A program made the translations under genes and the position numbers. Positions 1-8,811 of a DNA stretch of 64,000 nt are shown here, piece after piece (position 1 is the first letter of the stretch; each line of letters opens with the position of its first letter). Below the pieces are notes generated by a model that ran no database searches, was not told the DNA's origin, and worked only from the letters and a program-made list of their open reading frames with translations. The stretch lies in NCBI RefSeq assembly GCF_002901845.1, contig NZ_PPQE01000030.1, forward strand, positions 92,386-156,385, in the 5' to 3' direction. The stretch is from Staphylococcus hominis subsp. hominis. GTDB lineage: Bacteria > Bacillota > Bacilli > Staphylococcales > Staphylococcaceae.

Positions 1-211
1 CAATAACGACGATGGCAAACGAAATATTAATAATAATTTTCATGCCCGTACGATCTCGAAATAATACATTAAAAATAACAAGACTAATTGCCAATGAAAC
101 GGCAAACATTGCTATCGCTAACATTAATTTCATCATAATTAAAAATATAATTCCTAATATAACAAAAATATTAGAAATAATAGTCATTATTTTAATAATA
201 TTTGGATGAAT
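1..211 (-). CDS. Small membrane protein, 3' end outside the window
   Basis: The reading frame runs off the left edge of the window with no stop. The visible ~70 residues are almost entirely hydrophobic, with two predicted membrane segments separated by a short basic stretch (Arg-Asp-Arg-Thr near residue 50). I do not recognise the family; antiporter-subunit-like proteins share this composition but no diagnostic motif is visible. The start is odd. A good Shine-Dalgarno (AAGGAGAGAGG, 216-226) sits about 9 bases before an ATT codon at 209-211, while the first in-frame ATG is 24 bases further on, too far for that site. ATT initiation is therefore inferred; the conservative alternative is ATG at 187. 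No promoter was assigned. Confidence 0.55.
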   Translation of the reverse strand, partial: MHPNIIKIMTIISNIFVILGIIFLIMMKLMLAIAMFAVSLAISLVIFNVLFRDRTGMKIIINISFAIVVI

Positions 212-292
212 AAGTCCTCTCTCCTTACACTTTAATTTATACACTCTACTTTATCATAATAGATGTATACTATATTTTACAAATTCATTTCT

Positions 293-338
293 AAAAAAAC
301 TCCTTAACATAAGTCATCTCATTCTTATATTAAGGAGT
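293..338 (-). terminator. Intrinsic terminator of the fdh-DUF1641 operon
   Basis: A 9-bp perfect stem (ACTCCTTAA / TTAAGGAGT) is followed on the minus strand by a run of seven T. It lies 15 bases past the DUF1641 stop codon. Confidence 0.85.
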
Positions 339-352
339 CGTATCTATTCAAT

Positions 353-820
353 TTATTTTCTAGACATGCCTTTAAGTAAATTTAGCATGTACGTTAAGCT
401 ACGATTCATATCATCATCTTTTAATACACTCATTAAGCTTCGTATCGTCATTTTGGCATTTGGACTTGCTTGATTAGCTACGTGTAAGCCACTATTAAGT
501 TTATTTAAAAATTGACTTAGTTCTTTAACTTCTAGATTTCCAAGCATAAATACCATTGGAGCTAAATTTGTAATCAGTCCAGTATACATATCTTTATTTA
601 ATTCCGTAGCGAATTTATTTATAATAACTTGACGACCTTTAATACCACCGTTAATAGCATCTAAGAGTTTTGCATCATCTAAATTTTTAATAATACGAAT
701 AGCTTTTAAAATACTATCCTTATTTTCAACAATTGCATCTGTAACTTCATTCAAACTTTCCAATTTAAGTTGTTCCTTTGATTTTTCAAGACGATTAATT
801 TTAGTTATTCTTTCAGCCAT
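353..820 (-). CDS. DUF1641 family protein, formate dehydrogenase partner
   Basis: A 155-residue, mostly helical protein with no signal peptide, membrane segment or cysteine cluster. The start MAERITK is chosen because its ATG follows the formate dehydrogenase stop codon by one base; upstream in-frame starts lie inside that gene. Such spacing implies translational coupling. DUF1641 proteins are recurrently encoded beside FdhA-type formate dehydrogenases in staphylococci and bacilli, so a role as accessory or small subunit is likely; the biochemical function is not known to me. The gene is the last in a two-gene operon and is followed by an intrinsic terminator. Confidence 0.8.
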   Translation of the reverse strand: MAERITKINRLEKSKEQLKLESLNEVTDAIVENKDSILKAIRIIKNLDDAKLLDAINGGIKGRQVIINKFATELNKDMYTGLITNLAPMVFMLGNLEVKELSQFLNKLNSGLHVANQASPNAKMTIRSLMSVLKDDDMNRSLTYMLNLLKGMSRK

Positions 821-821
821 A

Positions 822-3773
822 TTAATCCACCACATTTCCCGGGAAAATATAATCCTTACGCTTCCATTTTTTCTGAACTTGGACACTATATTGTGGATGA
901 CGATGTTTATCTACACGGAAATTCGTTGGATTTAAAGGAGATTTACCTTTTCTAGTTATAACCTCTAAACGACAATGTGTACGTTTATAAGATGGTGTGT
1001 GTGTAGCATAATCCGCGTCACTATTAGTTAATTTATTTATAGCACCTATATCACCATTACTCATAGCATCATTATTTAAAGGAATATATATCTCTTTTCC
1101 TTTAACTCTATCAGTAATTGTAGCAACTAAAGTAGCTTCTCCTGTATCAGAAATAAGTTTTACTTCTGCACCCTCATGGATATCGCGATCTTTTGCTAAT
1201 TCAGGTGAAATTTCTACAAATGCATGAGGCATTTTATATTTAATCATTTCTGTTTGATATGTCATATTTCCTTCATGGAAATGTTCTAGTACGCGACCAT
1301 TATTCACATGTAAATCATATACTTCATCTTCTTTAAAGAAATTATCAAATGTTAATTTAAATAATTTTGCACGTTTATTATCGAAATTAAAGCCATCAAG
1401 ATATAATGTAGGTTGATCTATACCATCTGGTGCTACAGGCCATTGTAAACTGTTAAAACCTTCTAATCTTTCATAGCTGACACCTGAATAAGAAGGTGTT
1501 AAGCGTGCAATTTCGTCCATAATTTCTGAAGGATGACTATAATTCCAATCAAAGCCCATTCTTTTAGCAATCAATTGGAAAATTACCCAGTCAGGTTTTG
1601 AGTCACCTAAAGGTGATAATGCTTGATTAATACGTTGAATTCTACGCTCTGTATTTGTATATGTGCCATCTTTTTCTAACGAAGGACTAGCTGGTAACAC
1701 AACATCCGCATACGTTGCTGTAAATGTTAAAAATTCATCTTGAACTACCAAAAATTCAACTTTTTCTAATGCAGATTGTACATAGTTAATATTTGAATCT
1801 ACAATTCCTGTATCTTCACCATACAAATATAGTGAATGAATTTGTCCTTCATGAATACCATCCATCATTTGATGATTATCACGACCAGGCGTTGGATTCA
1901 ATGTGACACCATACTCTTTCTCAAATTTCGCTCTAATTTCATCATTGTGTATCATTTGATAACCTGGAAATTGATCTGGCATACTTCCCATATCACTTGC
2001 ACCTTGAACATTATTGTGGCCGCGTAATGGATAAGCCCCTGTGCCAGGTCTTCTATAGTTACCTGTTACAAGAAGAAGATTTGAAATTGCTGTACTTGTA
2101 TCACTACCAATATCTTGTTGTGTGACACCCATTGCCCAACAAATAGCTACAGATTCTGCTTTTGCGCATTCTTCCGCGAAACTAATTAACCGCGCTTTTG
2201 AAATTCCTGTAACCTCTTCAGTAAATTCTAATGAAAATGGAGTTAACGACTCATAGTATTCATCAAAATTGTCAACCCACTTTTTAATAAATTCGATATC
2301 ATGTAAATGATGATCGATAATATATTTTGTCACAGCACTCAACCATACTAAGTCTGTACCAGGTTTAGGTTGATAAAATTCATCTGCACGTTCAGCCATT
2401 TCATGTTTACGAATATCAAAGACATGCATTCTTTGTCCAAACAATTTCTGTGCACGTTTAATTCTTGAAGCAATAACTGGATGTGCTTCTGCTGTATTTG
2501 TACCAATAAGTACCGTCATAGCTGCTTTTTCCAAGTCATCAATAGAACCTGAGTCCCCGCCATGTCCTACCGTTCTAAATAATCCTTTTGTAGCAGGTGC
2601 TTGACAATACCTCGAACAATTATCAATATTATTTGAACCAAATACTTGGCGAGAAAGTTTCTGCATTAAATATGACTCTTCGTTTGTACCTTTTGAAGAG
2701 GCGATAAATGCTAGATGATCGCCACCATATTTATTTTTAATGCGCTTAAAGTTCTCTTCTATAACATCAAGGGCTTCTTCCCATTCAACCTCATGAAATT
2801 CACCATTTTTACGTACTAAAGGTTTAGTTAAACGTTGATCCGAATTAATGTGTCCCCATGAGAATTTACCTTTTACACAAGTAGAGATTTTATTTGCTGG
2901 AGAGTCGTGTGATGGTTGAACTTTTAAGATTTCTCTATCTTTTGTCCATACATCAAATGAACATCCTACACCACAATATGTACATACTGTTTTAGTTTTT
3001 TTAATTCTTTCTTTGCGCATCTCTGCTTCAGAATCCGACACAGCAAATAACAATCCATCTCCTGGTTCAGCTTTTTTAGTTAAATCAATCATAGCTGCTA
3101 ATGAACCCGGTTCTGTATCAGTTAAATATCCTGCATTACCCTCCATATTGACTTCCATCATTGCATTACATGGACATACTGTCGCACATTGACCACATGA
3201 TACACAAGACGATTCATTTATTGGAACATCATTATCCCAAATCACACGTGGGTGCTCACGATCCCAGTCTATAGAAAGTGTTTCGTTAACTTCCACATCT
3301 TGACATGCTTCTACACATCTGCCACATAGGATACATTGGTCTGGGTCATAACGATAGAAAGGACCATAATCTTTTTCATAAGGTTTTGTTTTATATTCAT
3401 ATGATTGTTCTTGTAATCCCCATGCATCCATGGCATTGTGAATCTCACAATCACCGTTATTATAATCACATACCGTACAATACAGCATATGCTTTTCTAA
3501 AATTCTATCTAATGCTTCTTTTTGGCTAGCTTTCACTCGTTTATTTTGAGTATTGACTGACATCGGACGGTCAACTACTGTACTACACGCTCGTTCAACT
3601 TTACCGTCAATTTCAACCATGCAAGTATCACAGGTTTGAATTGGACCCATGGATTCGTTATAGCAAATTGAAGGCACGAAAGTATCACGAGATTTAATAA
3701 ATTCGAGTAAATTTGTTCCAGGTTCTACAAGATAATCCACATCATCTAGGGTTAAAACTAAATGTTCTTGCAT
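822..3773 (-). CDS. fdhA: Formate dehydrogenase alpha subunit, molybdopterin and Fe-S type
   Basis: A cytoplasmic 983-residue oxidoreductase predicted to oxidise formate to CO2. Domains in order: NuoG-like [2Fe-2S] domain (C37, C48, C51, C63); His-Cys3 iron-sulfur site (H95, C99, C102, C109); two [4Fe-4S] ferredoxin motifs (C147-C157 and C190-C200); molybdopterin oxidoreductase with its own [4Fe-4S] site (C264, C267, C271, C299). C390, in NCSRYCQAP, occupies the position of selenocysteine in E. coli FdhF, so this is a cysteine form. The length matches the staphylococcal homologue (~984). The start is set by AAGGTGGGG seven bases upstream; the frame extends 12 codons further without a site. 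It is followed after one base by the DUF1641 gene. Electron acceptor unknown; NAD is plausible from the NuoG-like part. Confidence 0.93.
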   Translation of the reverse strand: MQEHLVLTLDDVDYLVEPGTNLLEFIKSRDTFVPSICYNESMGPIQTCDTCMVEIDGKVERACSTVVDRPMSVNTQNKRVKASQKEALDRILEKHMLYCTVCDYNNGDCEIHNAMDAWGLQEQSYEYKTKPYEKDYGPFYRYDPDQCILCGRCVEACQDVEVNETLSIDWDREHPRVIWDNDVPINESSCVSCGQCATVCPCNAMMEVNMEGNAGYLTDTEPGSLAAMIDLTKKAEPGDGLLFAVSDSEAEMRKERIKKTKTVCTYCGVGCSFDVWTKDREILKVQPSHDSPANKISTCVKGKFSWGHINSDQRLTKPLVRKNGEFHEVEWEEALDVIEENFKRIKNKYGGDHLAFIASSKGTNEESYLMQKLSRQVFGSNNIDNCSRYCQAPATKGLFRTVGHGGDSGSIDDLEKAAMTVLIGTNTAEAHPVIASRIKRAQKLFGQRMHVFDIRKHEMAERADEFYQPKPGTDLVWLSAVTKYIIDHHLHDIEFIKKWVDNFDEYYESLTPFSLEFTEEVTGISKARLISFAEECAKAESVAICWAMGVTQQDIGSDTSTAISNLLLVTGNYRRPGTGAYPLRGHNNVQGASDMGSMPDQFPGYQMIHNDEIRAKFEKEYGVTLNPTPGRDNHQMMDGIHEGQIHSLYLYGEDTGIVDSNINYVQSALEKVEFLVVQDEFLTFTATYADVVLPASPSLEKDGTYTNTERRIQRINQALSPLGDSKPDWVIFQLIAKRMGFDWNYSHPSEIMDEIARLTPSYSGVSYERLEGFNSLQWPVAPDGIDQPTLYLDGFNFDNKRAKLFKLTFDNFFKEDEVYDLHVNNGRVLEHFHEGNMTYQTEMIKYKMPHAFVEISPELAKDRDIHEGAEVKLISDTGEATLVATITDRVKGKEIYIPLNNDAMSNGDIGAINKLTNSDADYATHTPSYKRTHCRLEVITRKGKSPLNPTNFRVDKHRHPQYSVQVQKKWKRKDYIFPGNVVD

Positions 3774-3823
3774 TGCTTTCCCCACCTTATAATTATATTC
3801 CGTAAACAACCAATTTCATTAAG

Positions 3824-3893
3824 ATTCTGTATTGTTTCCCCATATTCAATACAGAATTAATATTATTGTATAACTAAAATCATATAATGTTAA
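3824..3893 (-). promoter_or_regulatory. fdhA promoter with a perfect 11-bp inverted repeat at +1
   Basis: On the minus strand, TTAACA (3888-3893) and TACAAT (3865-3870) are separated by 17 bases and fit a sigma-A promoter. Directly at the predicted transcription start lies an 11-bp perfect inverted repeat (ATTCTGTATTG, arms 3824-3834 and 3847-3857, 12-base loop). It could be an operator or a 5'-UTR hairpin. I do not recognise the site as a known regulator's. Confidence 0.55.
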
Positions 3894-3971
3894 GGCTTTC
3901 AATACTATCTATTGACCTTTCTTTATTCTTTTAAATAAAGCATATACTCTTAAATTTTTATATCTTTAAAT

Positions 3972-4009
3972 AAAAAATCCGAGACATATAAATGAGTCTC
4001 AGATTTTTT
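3972..4009 (-). terminator. Intrinsic terminator after lcpC
   Basis: A 14-bp stem with one mismatch (AAAAAATCCGAGAC against GTCTCAGATTTTTT) has a T run on both strands. The arms closely resemble those of the terminator at 8757-8794. Confidence 0.85.
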
Positions 4010-4027
4010 AAATTCTATATCAATCTT

Positions 4028-4975
4028 TTATTTTTTCAAATTATTATTTAATACCTCTGTCATTTGCCCTTTTGAACTTTCATTAGGAATAAAATACCAT
4101 AATCCGTCATTTTGAATACTACCTGTACCTTCTAGCTGATGACGATTCACTGTATCATTAGCCTCTTTATAATGACTTCTAATTTCATTTAAGTCTCCTA
4201 ATGTTAAATCGGTTGTGACGTTCTTTTGAATTTGAGTAATTAATGATGGCAAATGTGTAATCGCTGAAGAACTCACCATTTTATTTGCCATAGCTTGTAA
4301 AACTAGTTGTTGACGTTCTTGACGTCCAAAATCGCCACCTGCACCTGTTTCTTTACGACTTCTAATAAATGCCATAGCTGTATCTCCATCAACATGAGTG
4401 GATTGCCCTTTAGTAAATGTTGTACCTTGAACTGTAAATGTATCATTACTCGTTATGTTAACACCGCCGACCGAATCAATCATGTCGTGTAATCCATCCA
4501 TATCAATAGTAGCATAGTGATCTATTGGCACATTCATTAGTTTTTCTAATGATTTAACAGCCATGGTAGGGCCCCCATAAGCATAAGCATGATTAATTTT
4601 TTCAGTTGTACCTCTTCCTACGATTTCTGCTTGAGTATCACGTGGAATACTTACAAGCTCAGTCGTTTTTTTCTTTGGATTCACTGATAAAATCATTATT
4701 GTATCACTACGTTCACCATCATTTGTACTTTTACGTTGTGCATTAGAGTCAACACCAAATAAGACAATTGTAAATGGATCTCCATTTCTTAAATTAACAT
4801 TATGAGAACGCAATTCAGATTGTTGACGATGAAGCGGGTTATGAATTTTATTACCTGTGATCAATATCGTTGCTGCGATAACGGCTACAGCAACGATAGC
4901 TAACACAACAAGTATACTAATAACCCATTTCATTATTTTACTAGAGGAATGTTTTTTCTTATCAGGACGTTGCAT
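4028..4975 (-). CDS. lcpC: LCP family cell-wall polymer ligase
   Basis: A LytR-CpsA-Psr family enzyme of 315 residues. These proteins transfer wall teichoic acid or capsule from the undecaprenyl carrier to peptidoglycan on the outer face of the membrane. A basic N terminus is followed by one membrane segment (about residues 14-40) and then the LCP domain with its hallmark motifs: ERSDTIMIL, SIPRDT, KINHAYAYGG and the arginine-rich FIRSRKETGAGGDFGRQ. Position beside formate dehydrogenase and suhB matches S. aureus lcpC (one of three paralogues), which is why that symbol is given. The start has an excellent AGGAGGAGGAAG. It is transcribed alone, with its own terminator. Confidence 0.9.
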   Translation of the reverse strand: MQRPDKKKHSSSKIMKWVISILVVLAIVAVAVIAATILITGNKIHNPLHRQQSELRSHNVNLRNGDPFTIVLFGVDSNAQRKSTNDGERSDTIMILSVNPKKKTTELVSIPRDTQAEIVGRGTTEKINHAYAYGGPTMAVKSLEKLMNVPIDHYATIDMDGLHDMIDSVGGVNITSNDTFTVQGTTFTKGQSTHVDGDTAMAFIRSRKETGAGGDFGRQERQQLVLQAMANKMVSSSAITHLPSLITQIQKNVTTDLTLGDLNEIRSHYKEANDTVNRHQLEGTGSIQNDGLWYFIPNESSKGQMTEVLNNNLKK

Positions 4976-5090
4976 CTTCCTCCTCCTATTCTATTTATAT
5001 TAAAATATATCTCCATTATTATATATTAAATGATTTAATTTACTATACAACTTTAGTAGGAAATATATCAAATAACTAAGAATAGAAGTA

Positions 5091-5870
5091 TTAGTGTTCA
5101 TCATTAATAATAGCTAATATCTCCTCGTAGCACCCTTTATTACTAATAATAAAGGGACCACCTTTAGCGAAATCAAGATGTTGCCCATCCATTTGCGTCA
5201 TCACTAATCCTAATTCTTTAGCGAATAAAAACTGTGCTGCGATATCCCAAGGTTTAGGATTGGTATTAAAATGTGCTCCAAATTGTCCTTTAATTACTCG
5301 CACTGAATCTAATCCGCAAGCTCCTATATATCTCACACTAAAAGACGATTGATACAAAGCTTTACTTAAATTTTCACTCACGTATTCTGAACCAAATGAA
5401 ACAATAGTATCTTTAAGCGATAATACTTCTGGAGACTCAAGTTTGACATTATTCATGAAAGCTCCCTTACCTTCAATTGCTTTATATATTATTTTATGAG
5501 CGTAGTCATAAATATAAGATAATTTAGGTTGTCCATTTTCAAAGTAAGCTAAAATAATACAATAATCTTCTTGTTGTTTCACTAAATTGGCTGTTCCATC
5601 AATAGGGTCCATAATCCAAAGGTGTCCCTGATAGGGTTCAATACCATCATTATTTTTTTCTTCAGCTAATAACTGATGTGTAGGAAAATACTTTTCAAGA
5701 TAGGCTTCGAAATCATTTTGGATTTGTTTATCTACATTTGTAACTAAATCGAATCGATTTTCTTTTGTTTCTGTAACCATATTTTTAATTAAATTAGGAA
5801 TAATATCATCTAAATGTTGGAACCAATTCGTAATATGCTTATCTATAAATTGAAGTTGTTGATTTTGCAT
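5091..5870 (-). CDS. suhB: Inositol monophosphatase family protein
   Basis: A 259-residue metal-dependent phosphatase of the IMPase/FBPase superfamily. The binding residues are intact: E70-E71 in LLAEE, D88 and D91 in WIMDPIDGTANL, and D209 in PWDIAAQ. Known substrates in the family include inositol phosphates, NADP and 3'-phosphoadenosine phosphate; the sequence does not decide between them, so the name is by homology and position next to lcpC. The start follows AGGTGA by five bases. The gene lies just downstream of the RsaI-like RNA, whose terminator separates the two units. Confidence 0.85.
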   Translation of the reverse strand: MQNQQLQFIDKHITNWFQHLDDIIPNLIKNMVTETKENRFDLVTNVDKQIQNDFEAYLEKYFPTHQLLAEEKNNDGIEPYQGHLWIMDPIDGTANLVKQQEDYCIILAYFENGQPKLSYIYDYAHKIIYKAIEGKGAFMNNVKLESPEVLSLKDTIVSFGSEYVSENLSKALYQSSFSVRYIGACGLDSVRVIKGQFGAHFNTNPKPWDIAAQFLFAKELGLVMTQMDGQHLDFAKGGPFIISNKGCYEEILAIINDEH

Positions 5871-5927
5871 GATGTCACCTCAACGTTTTTATTCATCTTA
5901 TCATATAACATATTATTTTTTTAAAAT

Positions 5928-6079
5928 AAAAAATCGGCTAGTCATTTGCTAGCCGACAAAATAGAAAGGAAAGTAAGTAATAAATATTGAAGATGTTTCG
6001 ATGTAACCCGAACGACTCACCTTGAGCTATCTGTTATATAGCCCCTACCCCTTTGTTTGAAATCGTTCTACCCTGTTAC
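5928..6079 (-). ncRNA. rsaI: RsaI (RsaOG)-type small regulatory RNA
   Basis: No reading frame fits this stretch between suhB and the WYL regulator, the locus where RsaI lies in S. aureus. The minus strand has a full sigma-A promoter, then about 150 nt ending in an 8-bp terminator stem (TCGGCTAG / CTAGCCGA, 5934-5941 and 5949-5956) with a T run. The RNA carries G-rich segments (AAAGGGGTAGGGG), a central structured part and a pyrimidine-rich tail. These fit RsaI, a CcpA-repressed RNA conserved in staphylococci and linked to the switch to alternative carbon use. Identity is inferred from position, size, G-rich motifs and the cre box; the exact 5' end is estimated from the -10. Confidence 0.82.
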
Positions 6080-6086
6080 AAATATT

Positions 6087-6124
6087 ATATTAGCATAATC
6101 ACCTAATAATTGTAAGCGTTTTCT
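6087..6124 (-). promoter_or_regulatory. RsaI promoter with overlapping perfect cre box
   Basis: TTACAA (6110-6115), 17-base spacer, TAATAT (6087-6092) on the minus strand. The cre site TGTAAGCGTTTTCT (6111-6124) matches the CcpA consensus TGWAARCGYTWNCW at every position and covers the -35, which predicts repression when glucose is available. Confidence 0.85.
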
Positions 6125-6238
6125 AAATAAAAATAGTTTATTTTTACACTTATAATCAACTTATTACTATAAATGTCTTGAATCCCGGTCTTATGTTATA
6201 ATTAATGTAATATGTAATGTTCATAGGTGGTGAGTATA

Positions 6239-6934
6239 TTGAATAAAATGGAAAGACAAAATCAAATGATGTCATTAATTCAACAAGGACATAAAATCAA
6301 TGCTTCTGATTTAGCAAAACAATTTAATGTTTCTACCCGTACAATTACTAGAGATATTAATGACTTAGAATCTAAAGGCGTTCATATATACGCTCATAAA
6401 GGAAGACATGGTGGATATGAAATTCAAAATACTGATCATTATTTTCAACTTAAATTAAATGAATCTGAACTTATTGCACTATTTTTAACTTTGCAAGAAA
6501 GTCAATCTCACTCTACATTACCTTACACTCAAGACATTCGTTCAATTATGAATAAATGTTTAAAAACACCTAATACACAAATGCTAAAAATACTGAAACA
6601 TATCTCCAATAATATTAAATTAGAAGATACACGTTCTCTAACATTACCACATCTATTTTCAGAAATTTTAATTTATAGTAACGAAAGACATGTTATGCTT
6701 GTTGACTTTTCAGAAAATAATGAAATTACTGCAGAAAATGTGATATTCATCGGTTTACTATGCCGTAACGGTCAATGGTTTGCTATTGTTTATGAAATTG
6801 GATTCGGTAGAACTCGTGAATTATCAATATTAAATATTGTTGATATTTCTTATTCATTTGAAAAAAAGATTCAAACATACGATATTACTATTCATAACTA
6901 TAAGGAATTTCTACAGACTAAAAACAATGAATAA
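6239..6934 (+). CDS. HTH/WYL-domain transcriptional regulator
   Basis: A 231-residue cytoplasmic regulator. Residues ~1-60 form a winged helix-turn-helix (HTH_11 type: INASDLAKQFNVSTRTITRDI). The C-terminal third (GQWFAIVYEIGFGRTRELSIL) resembles a WYL ligand-binding domain. The TTG start is chosen because AGGTGGTGA lies about 8 bases before it; a GTG further upstream is inside that ribosome site, and the next ATG is 17 bases away from it. The ligand is unknown. Its 3' region carries a 22-base segment almost identical to part of the RsaI-like RNA locus, so the two transcripts could pair (see findings). Confidence 0.75.
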   Translation: MNKMERQNQMMSLIQQGHKINASDLAKQFNVSTRTITRDINDLESKGVHIYAHKGRHGGYEIQNTDHYFQLKLNESELIALFLTLQESQSHSTLPYTQDIRSIMNKCLKTPNTQMLKILKHISNNIKLEDTRSLTLPHLFSEILIYSNERHVMLVDFSENNEITAENVIFIGLLCRNGQWFAIVYEIGFGRTRELSILNIVDISYSFEKKIQTYDITIHNYKEFLQTKNNE

Positions 6935-7046
6935 TGAATATAGTGAGTATTGAAGAAATTTCGATGTATTCTCACTTTCATTCTTAAATACTAAATGCTT
7001 ACACACCATATATCCTTAACATTCTCTTTTAAAGGATGAGTGTACC

Positions 7047-7400
7047 ATGCATTATAAAACCTTAATATACGATCAACACATTTTAATTCAATTATTAATT
7101 TTACTAGAAAAAGCTAAATATTATTATTTTATGGACATAGCACATTTATCTTTGGGAATTAAAGATTACAATAATTTTATTACTCATTGCCGTGCTCATT
7201 TTAAACATAATCAAATAAATAGTATTTCATCTCATTGTTCTGATTCACAAATGTATTGTTTCGAGCAATACAATAAATTGGTGACTCACTTAAAACAGAT
7301 CCCTCTTCAAAATTTTAAAAATGGAAATTTAATCGTTGATTTGCAAGAACGTCAAAATCATATTTATAAAGTTTATAATCAGATTAATAATTATCAATAA
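7047..7400 (+). CDS. Hypothetical protein, 117 aa
   Basis: I do not recognise this protein. It is hydrophilic and rich in Asn, Tyr and His, with a leucine-rich helix near residues 10-25 and four cysteines scattered through the middle. There is no signal peptide or membrane segment. The ATG follows AAAGGATGAG at a somewhat long spacing. The gene lies in the same direction as the WYL regulator, 112 bases downstream, and could share its transcript. Confidence 0.55.
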   Translation: MHYKTLIYDQHILIQLLILLEKAKYYYFMDIAHLSLGIKDYNNFITHCRAHFKHNQINSISSHCSDSQMYCFEQYNKLVTHLKQIPLQNFKNGNLIVDLQERQNHIYKVYNQINNYQ

Positions 7401-7509
7401 CCTTATTTTTTTGATAAGTTTAGTAGGTGAATTGTCATTGTAATTGATAGTATGTATAATAATGCTTGATTAATATTAAGTAAAAACTGCATACTATTTT
7501 TTTAATCTT

Positions 7510-7551
7510 CGAAATAATGTCATATTGATGGGAGAATATCACATTATTTCG
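7510..7551. repeat. 16-bp inverted repeat with 10-base loop upstream of the RpiR-type gene
   Basis: Arms 7510-7525 and 7536-7551 (CGAAATAATGTCATAT against ATATCACATTATTTCG) pair at 15 of 16 positions. There is no T run, so it is not a typical terminator. It lies about 170 bases before the SIS-domain regulator in an otherwise gene-poor 324-base interval. I see nothing else in that interval except a weak 7-bp hairpin after the upstream gene. It may be an operator or an RNA hairpin in the leader. Confidence 0.6.
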
Positions 7552-7724
7552 GTAATCCTATTACGTAAACCTTTACTTAACTTAATCACTTTACAGTTAT
7601 TTATCGATATTTGTGGGAATTTAGATGTAATATATGATGTATTCACATGCCTAGATAGAGATGTTTTCATTTTCATCTATCTATTTATGATGAAAGAAAA
7701 ACTTTTAATAAATTAGGTGATTGG

Positions 7725-8597
7725 ATGACAAATATTTTAAGTAGGATAGATGAAGTCTACGCTTCGTCTTCTAAAAGTGAACAGAAACTTTCACGTTTCA
7801 TATTAAATTCTCCACATAAATTAGTTTCAATGTCTAATGAAGCGATTGCAGATGAGCTTAATATTAGTGTATCTACTATGAATCGTTATAGTCAAAAATT
7901 AATTAATCAAAATTTTAAAGCTATACGCGATGAAATTAAGCAATGGTTTCCTAAACAAGTCACACCATATAATATCAAGTTAGTAGAAAATGAATCAGTA
8001 GAAAGTTTAAAACAAAAATTATATTTTCAAACTAAAGCGTCGTTAAAACAAAGTAATCATTTTATAGATCACCAAACTATTGACGCTATTTGTGAAACAT
8101 TTAAACAGGCACATACCATTTTTCTATATGGTTATGGGAGTTCATATGTGTGTGCCCTTGAATTTTATCAGAAATTATCCCGTATTGGTCTCAATATTCA
8201 ATTAGTTCAAGATACACATTTACTTACTACAATGTTGTCTACACATAATAAAAATGACTGTGTCGTTTTTATTACAAATAGTGGTGAACAGAGCGAACTA
8301 CAAGCAATGGTAAAAGTCGTTAAAGATTTTAATCTTTCAATGATTACTATTACAAGTTCTAACAATAATTCAATTGCAAAAGATTCTGATTTAGTTTTAA
8401 CGTATAATGAAGATTATAAAAACGAACTGTGTATGAGTGCGACGACTGCATTATTTGCACAATTATATACGATTGATATTATCTTTTACCGCTTTATAGC
8501 ACGTAATTATCACGATTCTTTAGACTATATAACACAGTCAAAGATTTCATTAGATAATTATCACAAATATTTATCAAAAATTGAATTTAAACATTAG
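7725..8597 (+). CDS. RpiR family regulator (HTH plus SIS domain)
   Basis: A 290-residue transcription factor with an N-terminal HTH_6 domain (about 1-75; MSNEAIADELNISVSTMNRYSQKL) and a C-terminal sugar-isomerase domain (about 120-250) that senses phosphosugars in this family. Position suggests it may be the counterpart of S. aureus RpiRB, which influences pentose-phosphate genes, but I am not certain enough to assign the symbol. The start follows TTAGGTGATTGG. A strong bidirectional terminator separates it from the convergent permease gene. The inverted repeat upstream could be its own operator. Confidence 0.85.
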   Translation: MTNILSRIDEVYASSSKSEQKLSRFILNSPHKLVSMSNEAIADELNISVSTMNRYSQKLINQNFKAIRDEIKQWFPKQVTPYNIKLVENESVESLKQKLYFQTKASLKQSNHFIDHQTIDAICETFKQAHTIFLYGYGSSYVCALEFYQKLSRIGLNIQLVQDTHLLTTMLSTHNKNDCVVFITNSGEQSELQAMVKVVKDFNLSMITITSSNNNSIAKDSDLVLTYNEDYKNELCMSATTALFAQLYTIDIIFYRFIARNYHDSLDYITQSKISLDNYHKYLSKIEFKH

Positions 8598-8598
8598 T

Positions 8599-8650
8599 AA
8601 AAAAGGAGTGGGATAGAACTCATTGTTCCACTTCATTCCTAACTTACGTT
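8599..8650 (+). repeat. Staphylococcal intergenic repeat remnant (GAGTGGGA type)
   Basis: The segment starting AAAAGGAGTGGGATAGAACT resembles the GAGTGGGACAGAAAT intergenic repeats scattered through staphylococcal chromosomes. It is degenerate and assigned from memory of that repeat class only. Confidence 0.4.
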
Positions 8651-8756
8651 GGTCGTCGACTTTCTTTTTGAATGGCTTTATGTTAGGGTCTCGGTCTACA
8701 ATTGAAAAACTTGATATTAGTCTATGTTTAACTTAGGGATTTACTATCCAAACGTT

Positions 8757-8794
8757 AAAAAATCTGAGACGTTTATGCACGTCTCAGATTTTTT
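8757..8794. terminator. Bidirectional terminator between rpiR-type gene and permease
   Basis: A 16-bp perfect stem (AAAAAATCTGAGACGT and its complement) with A and T runs on each side serves both convergent genes. Its sequence family is the same as the lcpC terminator. Confidence 0.9.
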
Positions 8795-8811
8795 AATATA
8801 TATATTTATCG

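Noticed and set aside
12..209. Hydrophobic plus-strand frame at the left edge
   Set aside because: It is the complement of the minus-strand membrane-protein gene, which has a ribosome site; this frame has none.
7525..7716. 63-codon plus-strand frame upstream of the RpiR-type gene
   Set aside because: It starts inside the long inverted repeat, has an atypical Leu/Ile/Cys-rich composition and no recognisable family; more likely leader sequence.
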